Shown: positions 7,202 through 11,893 of the stretch, one piece after another
Position numbering within the stretch: the stretch's first letter is position 1
How the letters are laid out: each line of letters begins with the position of its first letter
Origin: Oligoflexia bacterium
GTDB lineage: Bacteria > Bdellovibrionota > UBA1018
Assembly: GCA_903928955.1 (NCBI GenBank)
Contig: CAIYTD010000205.1
Span: 1 to 11,893 of the forward strand
Direction of reading: 5' to 3'
Length of the DNA stretch: 11,893 nucleotides
The notes under the pieces: model-generated
What the model was told of the DNA's origin: nothing
The model's input: the letters and a program-made list of their open reading frames with translations, nothing else
Database searches by the model: none
Position numbers and translations under genes: made by a program

Positions 7202-8013
7202 TTGAAATCTCCTCGCTTTTTTGATTTTTTGTGAACTTTCTCCTTTTTTACACGCTGATTTTCACTACGACGAATATATTCTTCCACTACATAACTTGCC
7301 ACATCAGACGGTTTTGTTCCTACACTAAAACCAGCATCAAATCCGCATTCCAATGCCATGGGGTGAGTTACCCGAGGACCTCCAGCTACAAAAATGAATT
7401 TATTTTTCAATCCTAACTTTTCAGCTCTCTGAATCAAATCCTTCATATCTCGAATGTGAATATTATGTTGACTGACGACCTTCGAAATCAATATGGCGTC
7501 TGCTTTCTCTTGAATCGCTATATTTAATAGATCTTCATTCTGTACTTGAGCGCCCAAATTTCTTGCATCCAACCATTGGTAACGCTCAAGTCCATAATCG
7601 CCAGAAAATCCCTTCATATTAAAAATTGCATCAATCCCAACCGTATGAGCGTCATAGCCAGTACATGCCCCCAGTATAATTAATTTTCTTCCAATTTTAG
7701 TCCGAACTACCTCCTCAATCTCAGACCGCGATCGTTTTGGGGCTTCGATTTTAAGAACTTTAATTTGAGTGAAATCGATAGTAAATTTTAGCTGGGCATA
7801 GATTACAAAAAAGGAGAACCCGTCAGCAGCCTTTTCCATCGTCGCTACTTTTATTTGTTCAAATCCCATTTTTTGAACGAGCTGAACCGCTGCTTCCCGC
7901 GCCTCAGGAGAAATTTCTACCGGCAAAGTAAATGCTATTTGGACGGTACCATCGTCCATAATGTCTCCGTATGGTCTTAGCTTCTTTAAATTCACTTCTG
8001 TGACTTTAGCCAT
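7198..8013 (-). CDS. kamE: Lysine 5,6-aminomutase beta subunit (adenosylcobalamin-binding)
   Basis: Beta subunit of the adenosylcobalamin- and PLP-dependent D-lysine/L-beta-lysine 5,6-aminomutase, which moves the terminal amino group from C6 to C5. In 271 residues, an N-terminal dimerisation part (about 1-100) is followed by a Rossmann-like B12 domain. The base-off B12 motif is DAHTVG (121-126) with cobalt-ligand His123. NMKGFSGDYGLERY (132-145) holds Lys134, exactly 11 residues after the His, as in the clostridial enzyme (His133/Lys144), where this lysine holds PLP in the resting state. VAGGPRVTHPMALECGFDAG (209-228) is the cobalamin tail pocket region. The last 22 residues are strongly basic and may be partly shaped by the moxR ribosome-binding site they contain. 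ATG start; AAGGGG at 8018-8023 overlaps the kamD stop. It overlaps moxR by 4 nt. Confidence 0.96.
   Translation of the reverse strand: MAKVTEVNLKKLRPYGDIMDDGTVQIAFTLPVEISPEAREAAVQLVQKMGFEQIKVATMEKAADGFSFFVIYAQLKFTIDFTQIKVLKIEAPKRSRSEIEEVVRTKIGRKLIILGACTGYDAHTVGIDAIFNMKGFSGDYGLERYQWLDARNLGAQVQNEDLLNIAIQEKADAILISKVVSQHNIHIRDMKDLIQRAEKLGLKNKFIFVAGGPRVTHPMALECGFDAGFSVGTKPSDVASYVVEEYIRRSENQRVKKEKVHKKSKKRGDFK
7209..7214 (-). promoter_or_regulatory. Shine-Dalgarno GAGGAG of moxR inside kamE
   Basis: GAGGAG lies 7 nt before the GTG at 7201 and within the last codons of kamE. It fixes the GTG as the moxR start and gives the ATPase gene its own initiation signal while keeping it coupled to kamE by the GTGA overlap. 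Confidence 0.75.
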
Positions 8014-8021
8014 AATTCCCC

Positions 8022-9590
8022 TTACAAAAGTTCAAAAAAAGGATTTAAATATTTACTTGATTTGGAGATAACACCGTCATATCCCTTACCTCCAGTTTCA
8101 GTTCGACTGACTTCAGCAAAAGCTTTTAATTCTATAGCCTTAAATAAACCTTTTTTATCAATCTCTTCTAGATGATGATAAGTTTTTTTGAGGACTTGAG
8201 CAGCCCAGCTTTCAATTATTCCAGAAGAGTTAAAGTTTATCTCTTTACCTAAGTCTCTTGCGCCATTGAAAATATAACGAGCATTTTTGATGCTCATCCA
8301 ACGATCTTGCAATAAAGGAGTATGCATTGCTTCAGTGGACATCCCTAAAAGCTGAATAGTCTGACCTGTGAGAACTCCAACAAAATTAAACATCGCATCC
8401 ATTAAATGGCTATAAAAAATATCCCCACTTTTATATCTTGTAGGTGGCATAAATTTAATAGGCGAGCGCGGAAAAATATCTCGAGTCATTTGAGCCCGAG
8501 CAATTTCTAGTAAAAAAACATTAGGGTACTCGGGATCCATTTCTTGGGCATGGCCAAGGCCCATTAAATCTTCGGTCATTTGTGCATTTAAAGCAAATCT
8601 TTCGTTAATGAACTGAGATGCAAGTACTTGATGCCCATTTTCAATTGCGTCGGCAGTAGTGAGATAATTATCTTCTCCCGTATGAATTACAATTCGAGAA
8701 AGGGCTATTATTTTTCTCGAAAAATGCTGATCTATTAATGTTCGTTTCATATTAATATCACGAAACAAAATTCCATACATGGCATCGTTGAGTAAGAAAT
8801 CCAATCTTTCCATCGCACCTAGCGCAGCTATTTCGGGCATGCATAGACCGGAACAATAATTAGTCAGTCGAATATAACGACCGAGCTTCAGACTTTCTGC
8901 ATCGAGCGCTTGCCGCATAATTCTAAAATTCTCTTGTGTCGCATAAGTTCCGCCAAAACCCTCGGTCGTGGCTCCGTGAGGCACAAAATCTAGTAATGAC
9001 TGTGCCGTGCTGCGTATGACTGCAATTGCACCTGCTCCAGCCTGAGCTGCAGCCCTAGCCTGAATCACGTCGTCATAAATATTACCTGTAGCTACAATCA
9101 CATAAAGCAAAGGACCATTCTTACCTTCTGGATCAAATGTGTCTTGGACCTGCCTGCGAAGGTCATCTCGCTTGTCCCTTTGTTCGATTAAATAATTTTT
9201 TGCTTTTTTACAAAGTTCAAAGGCTTTTTTACATACTACATCGTCAGAAGCGCGAGGGAGTGCTATCAAGTCTATTTTTTTAAGTGCTACTTGTGTTGCC
9301 AACTCCTGTGCAGGCATTTTCTTCTGTATCATCCCATTTACAAACCAATACAGAACTCCTCGATCAAGTAGGTTTTCCTTTTTTAAATATTCTACTATTT
9401 TATTTACTTCTGGAAACCATTGTCCGGCGCCTTCCTGAATAGCCCCTTCTATTCCAAAAAGACGCAACACCGACCGTTCAATTGCTACAGTAGTGTGAGT
9501 TTCAATTACTTTTTCAATAGGCTTCGAAATGCGAGCAGCAGATTCCCGACACCGATTCACCAAATCACTATCTAACGCTAGATGAGCCAT
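8022..9590 (-). CDS. kamD: Lysine 5,6-aminomutase alpha subunit (PLP/substrate-binding)
   Basis: Alpha subunit of lysine 5,6-aminomutase, a TIM-barrel protein that binds PLP and the substrate while KamE supplies adenosylcobalamin. The 522 residues fit the family (about 515-520). Recognisable conserved stretches are VIVATGNIYDDVIQARAAA (164-182), IRSTAQSLLDFVPHGATTEG (192-211) followed by FGGTYATQENFRIMR, RLTNYCSGLCMPE (241-253), and FMPPTRYKSGDIF at 380-392; the C-terminal region around GISKS-like VISKSS (507-512) also looks family-typical. The ATG start follows a G-rich site (AGGGGGGAG) and lies 17 bp after kdd. kamE begins 8 bp downstream. With kdd in front, the preferred substrate in vivo is probably L-beta-lysine made by a lysine 2,3-aminomutase, which is not in the window. 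All the expected parts are present and nothing suggests a pseudogene. Confidence 0.96.
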   Translation of the reverse strand: MAHLALDSDLVNRCRESAARISKPIEKVIETHTTVAIERSVLRLFGIEGAIQEGAGQWFPEVNKIVEYLKKENLLDRGVLYWFVNGMIQKKMPAQELATQVALKKIDLIALPRASDDVVCKKAFELCKKAKNYLIEQRDKRDDLRRQVQDTFDPEGKNGPLLYVIVATGNIYDDVIQARAAAQAGAGAIAVIRSTAQSLLDFVPHGATTEGFGGTYATQENFRIMRQALDAESLKLGRYIRLTNYCSGLCMPEIAALGAMERLDFLLNDAMYGILFRDINMKRTLIDQHFSRKIIALSRIVIHTGEDNYLTTADAIENGHQVLASQFINERFALNAQMTEDLMGLGHAQEMDPEYPNVFLLEIARAQMTRDIFPRSPIKFMPPTRYKSGDIFYSHLMDAMFNFVGVLTGQTIQLLGMSTEAMHTPLLQDRWMSIKNARYIFNGARDLGKEINFNSSGIIESWAAQVLKKTYHHLEEIDKKGLFKAIELKAFAEVSRTETGGKGYDGVISKSSKYLNPFFELL

Positions 9591-9607
9591 CTCTCCCCCC
9601 TCTATGC

Positions 9608-10654
9608 TTAATTGTAAATTTCAATAAATATCTGCCGTAATTGTTCACTTTCTCTCAAAATATTGAGAGCTAAATCAGCATGACCCTGAGTATAGCCATT
9701 TCCTATTCTGAGATCTATGTCTGCACCGACTCCTTCGGCACATAATGCTGCTCGAGTAAAACTTGTCGCCATGCTAAAGAAATAGACAATTCCTTTCTGT
9801 TTACAAGAAAGAACACAGGAAGCCTCTGTTTCTGGAATATTTGCTACATTAATAATAATATCAGCCATTTTTCCAGATGTAATTTTTGAAATTTGCCTCC
9901 TGACTTCAATGGCATTACGAGCATCTACTTGAATGATATGATCTACAAAAGAAAGTGACGAAAGTCTTTTAATAGCTTCTTTTGAATAATCTACTGCAAT
10001 AGTGACGACATCTTTCTTTTTTTTTGCTTCATATAAGCATAAAACACCAGATTTGCCTCCTCCTCCGATAACCACTACAGATTGTCCGCTCTGAACTAAG
10101 TTTCTTGTTTGTGCAGGCGCCCCTGCAACATCAAGAACTGCTAAGGCAACATGTTCAGGCAAATCATCAGGAAGCTTCGAGAAAATTCCAGATGCGAACA
10201 AAATAGCATGCCCTTCAATATCTATTCTATCAATTTGAGGATGAATTTTTAAAATTTTACGAATCAATAAAGGAGTGAGGGATAATGAAACTAAACTCGC
10301 AATTCTATCACCTTCTTGAGCAGGCTTATCCACCACGGGAAACTTTGGGCCGATTTGTGAAATCCGCCCAATCAACATTCCACCTGAGCCCGTAACACGA
10401 TTATGATGTTTACCGCGATTATGCACCAATTCAAGAATATGCTTTTCCATTTGTTCTAGTTGACCCTGACAAACCTTCGAGATCTGATGAAAACTCGCGG
10501 AATCAATGTTGAGACTTTCCACCTCAATCAATATCTCATCTTCAGCTATTGGAAGGGAGGGATCCACCCTTTCTGCTTGTTGAGGGAGGACCCCTTGAGG
10601 CTCAAGAACACGCTGAATTCCGAATGGATCAGACCGCCTAAAATGGGCCAGCAT
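9608..10654 (-). CDS. kdd: L-erythro-3,5-diaminohexanoate dehydrogenase
   Basis: NAD(P)-dependent enzyme of the lysine 3,5-diaminohexanoate pathway, oxidising and deaminating 3,5-diaminohexanoate to 5-amino-3-oxohexanoate and ammonia. About 348 residues with the medium-chain-dehydrogenase plan: an N-terminal catalytic domain beginning with HFRRSDPFGIQRVLEPQGVLP, a Gly-rich stretch NRVTGSGGMLIGRISQIGP (about 85-103), and a Rossmann nucleotide-binding motif VVVIGGGGKSGVL at about 193-205. The call rests on this conserved N-terminal and nucleotide-binding pattern and on the adjacent kamDE. ATG at 10654 is chosen; a TTG one codon earlier (10657) is possible. GGAAGG upstream overlaps the end of the dehydrogenase gene, whose stop is at 10662, and coupling is likely. 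The partner enzymes kce and kal, usually beside kdd, are not here. Confidence 0.92.
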   Translation of the reverse strand: MLAHFRRSDPFGIQRVLEPQGVLPQQAERVDPSLPIAEDEILIEVESLNIDSASFHQISKVCQGQLEQMEKHILELVHNRGKHHNRVTGSGGMLIGRISQIGPKFPVVDKPAQEGDRIASLVSLSLTPLLIRKILKIHPQIDRIDIEGHAILFASGIFSKLPDDLPEHVALAVLDVAGAPAQTRNLVQSGQSVVVIGGGGKSGVLCLYEAKKKKDVVTIAVDYSKEAIKRLSSLSFVDHIIQVDARNAIEVRRQISKITSGKMADIIINVANIPETEASCVLSCKQKGIVYFFSMATSFTRAALCAEGVGADIDLRIGNGYTQGHADLALNILRESEQLRQIFIEIYN

Positions 10655-10661
10655 CAAAACA

Positions 10662-11729
10662 CTAACCTTCCCTGGAGGTCAGGGATGCCTTCAAAATTCG
10701 GTCTTCTGCTATACGATCAGCAATAAAATGGGTTGGTAAATTCTCTGCTTCAGATCGCTTCAAAATATTCGAAATAATATTTCCAATAGTTGAAACATGT
10801 TCAAAAGCACGAGACCGACTATAGCCTCCGTTTGCTTGATCTTCATAATAAATATTAATAAGCCCCCCTGCATTAATCGCATAGTCAGGAGCATAAACAA
10901 TCCCCTTACGCATCAATTCAACTCCCTCCTCAGAAGTTGCTAACTGATTATTAGCAGCTCCTGCAACTATTTTTGTCTTAAGGCGTCCTATTGTTTGCGG
11001 ACTAATGACTCCACCTAAAGCAGCGGGAGAAAAAATATCACATGGAACATCATAGATTACATGAGGAGAAACGGTCTCAATTCCAAATTTTTTAACAGCT
11101 CGATCCACCATCTGACGGTCAATATCACACGCAATGACTTGAGCTCCATCGGCAATCAAGTGTTCCAATAAATAATAAGAAACACTTCCTAGACCCTGCA
11201 AAGCAATCTTTATTCCCTTTAAAGTACGAGCATTAAAAGCATGCTGAACACAAGCCCTCATTCCATGATAAACACCCCACGCAGTGGCAGGAGAAGGATC
11301 ACCACTTGACCCTGACTCACCTTCAATTCCGAGAACATGTTTTGTTGTCGATTTAATTTTACGTAAATCATCAGCACCCACTCCGACATCCTTTGCTGTG
11401 ATGTAATACCCCCCTAAACGGTTAACAAATTCTCCAAACCTTTCTAACATTCCCGGAATTTTAGGTGCTTTGGGGTCTGCTCGAATCACAGCCTTACCAC
11501 CACCCCAGTTTAACCCTGCAATAGACGCCTTATAAGTCATACCCTGAGAAAGCCTTAATGCATCTGTAAGGGCTTCCTCAGTAGAACCGTAATTCCACAT
11601 GCGACACCCACCTGTGGCAGGACCTAATGCCAAAGAATGAAGAGAAATAATCGCCTCTAGCCCTACTTTCGGGTCATTACAAAAGATAACTTGTTCAAAT
11701 CCTTCTAGTTGATTTTTTTTAAAAACCAT
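10662..11729 (-). CDS. leuDH: Leucine dehydrogenase-family (Glu/Leu/Phe/Val) amino acid dehydrogenase
   Basis: NAD-dependent oxidative deaminase of branched-chain or related amino acids. About 355 residues (leucine dehydrogenases have about 350-365). With the ATG start, motifs are LGPATGGCRMW (36-46), substrate-binding Lys67 in GMTYK, catalytic Lys79 in GGGKAVI, Asp114 in TAKDVG, SGDPSPATAWGV (142-153), dinucleotide-binding LQGLGSV (177-183), and GAANNQL (257-263) with YAPDYAINAGG (279-289). ATG at 11729 is preferred to the in-frame GTG at 11735 because GAGG (11735-11738) lies 5 nt before the ATG and would overlap the GTG. First gene of the minus-strand operon, 7 bp before kdd. Leucine or valine is the likely substrate, but in this context a lysine-pathway amino acid or an ammonia/2-oxo-acid balancing role is possible. 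It is not a standard member of the known kam/kdd clusters. Confidence 0.92.
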   Translation of the reverse strand: MVFKKNQLEGFEQVIFCNDPKVGLEAIISLHSLALGPATGGCRMWNYGSTEEALTDALRLSQGMTYKASIAGLNWGGGKAVIRADPKAPKIPGMLERFGEFVNRLGGYYITAKDVGVGADDLRKIKSTTKHVLGIEGESGSSGDPSPATAWGVYHGMRACVQHAFNARTLKGIKIALQGLGSVSYYLLEHLIADGAQVIACDIDRQMVDRAVKKFGIETVSPHVIYDVPCDIFSPAALGGVISPQTIGRLKTKIVAGAANNQLATSEEGVELMRKGIVYAPDYAINAGGLINIYYEDQANGGYSRSRAFEHVSTIGNIISNILKRSEAENLPTHFIADRIAEDRILKASLTSREG

Positions 11730-11733
11730 ACGC

Positions 11734-11739
11734 ACCTCA
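11734..11739 (-). promoter_or_regulatory. Shine-Dalgarno TGAGGT deciding the leucine dehydrogenase start
   Basis: On the minus strand GAGG stands 5 nt before ATG 11729. The alternative GTG (11735-11733) lies inside this site and has only an A-rich stretch in front of it. This favours the ATG two codons downstream. Confidence 0.65.
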
Positions 11740-11847
11740 TTTTTTTAGAATGTAGAGACCCTAACAAGGCAGATAGCTCAAGGCAAGGGACAATAGAAAT
11801 GATTCCCACCCCTACGACTTGAGAGACCAATCCAAAAAGAAGCTATG

Positions 11848-11889
11848 ATTTATGCCATTTTGTCTGATATTCCAAAATGATTCATAAAT
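11848..11889. promoter_or_regulatory. Nested inverted repeat upstream of the lysine operon, candidate operator or hairpin
   Basis: Inner arms CATTTTG (11856-11862) and CAAAATG (11873-11879) are perfect reverse complements 10 nt apart. Outer arms ATTTATG (11848-11854) and CATAAAT (11883-11889) are again perfect, separated from the inner ones by C on one side and ATT on the other. The site starts about 119 bp upstream of the leucine dehydrogenase ATG. The remaining 11740-11847 holds no gene and no promoter I can call. A dimeric-regulator operator or the terminator hairpin of a gene beyond the right edge are both possible; no U-run is visible before the window ends. Confidence 0.4.
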
Positions 11890-11893
11890 TTCA

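Noticed and set aside
10655..10657. TTG at 10657 as the start of kdd
   Set aside because: Possible, but the next codon is ATG at an acceptable distance from GGAAGG, so ATG is preferred.
11733..11735. GTG at 11735 as the start of the leucine dehydrogenase
   Set aside because: It lies inside the GAGG site that suits the ATG at 11729; the two extra residues have no family support.
11754..11828. AGAGACC repeated at 11754-11760 and 11822-11828
   Set aside because: Seven bases, 68 bp apart, and no further symmetry; expected by chance often enough.
11736..11847. A sigma-70-type promoter for the minus-strand operon
   Set aside because: Several TTG-starting hexamers exist, but none is paired at 16-18 bp with a convincing -10 box.
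1..11893. Mobile element, prophage, tRNA, rRNA or CRISPR content
   Set aside because: No transposase or integrase, no regularly spaced repeats, and no RNA gene signature was seen; nearly all sequence is explained by metabolic genes.

Overview
The window is bacterial chromosomal DNA, AT-rich (about 40% G+C by eye), densely coded and with short gene gaps. I see no transposase, phage gene, rRNA, tRNA or CRISPR array. Gene content (menaquinone-type ETF dehydrogenase, B12-dependent lysine aminomutase, DapL-type aminotransferase) suggests a respiring amino-acid or fatty-acid oxidiser. A delta-proteobacterial, Bdellovibrionota-like or candidate-phylum lineage is possible, but that is an impression rather than a demonstrated placement.

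Left half (1-4897, + strand): a class I/II PLP aminotransferase of the LL-diaminopimelate aminotransferase type, cut by the left window edge, is followed 6 bp later by etfB, then etfA, then a 658-residue membrane iron-sulfur oxidoreductase (nitrate-reductase-gamma-like membrane part, two 4Fe-4S motifs, two CCG domains). The last three genes form the known EtfBA plus EMO (ETF:(methyl)menaquinone oxidoreductase) module, which passes electrons from acyl-CoA dehydrogenases to the quinone pool.

Middle (4898-4986): the two transcription units converge on an 89-bp gap that holds a 15-bp perfect inverted repeat, probably a bidirectional termination or 3'-end structure.

Right half (11729 down to 4987, - strand): a tight operon, read right to left: leucine-dehydrogenase-family amino acid dehydrogenase, 3,5-diaminohexanoate dehydrogenase (kdd), lysine 5,6-aminomutase alpha (kamD) and beta (kamE), a MoxR-type AAA+ ATPase, a VWA-domain protein, and, after a 71-bp gap with two small hairpins, a 71-residue ribbon-helix-helix-like protein. 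kamE/moxR and moxR/vwa overlap by GTGA, so the AAA+/VWA pair is translationally tied to the aminomutase. The 158 bp upstream of the operon carry a nested palindrome (11848-11889) that could be an operator.

How the genes fit: KamDE converts L-beta-lysine to 3,5-diaminohexanoate and Kdd deaminates this oxidatively to 5-amino-3-oxohexanoate. In the known pathway Kce and Kal then yield acetoacetate and crotonyl-CoA; neither of these, nor KamA (lysine 2,3-aminomutase), is in the window. The ETF/EMO module could take electrons from downstream acyl-CoA oxidation. The most interesting point is the MoxR-VWA pair coupled to the B12 enzyme: by analogy with the Rubisco activase CbbQ/CbbO it may be a reactivase or cofactor-loading chaperone for lysine 5,6-aminomutase.
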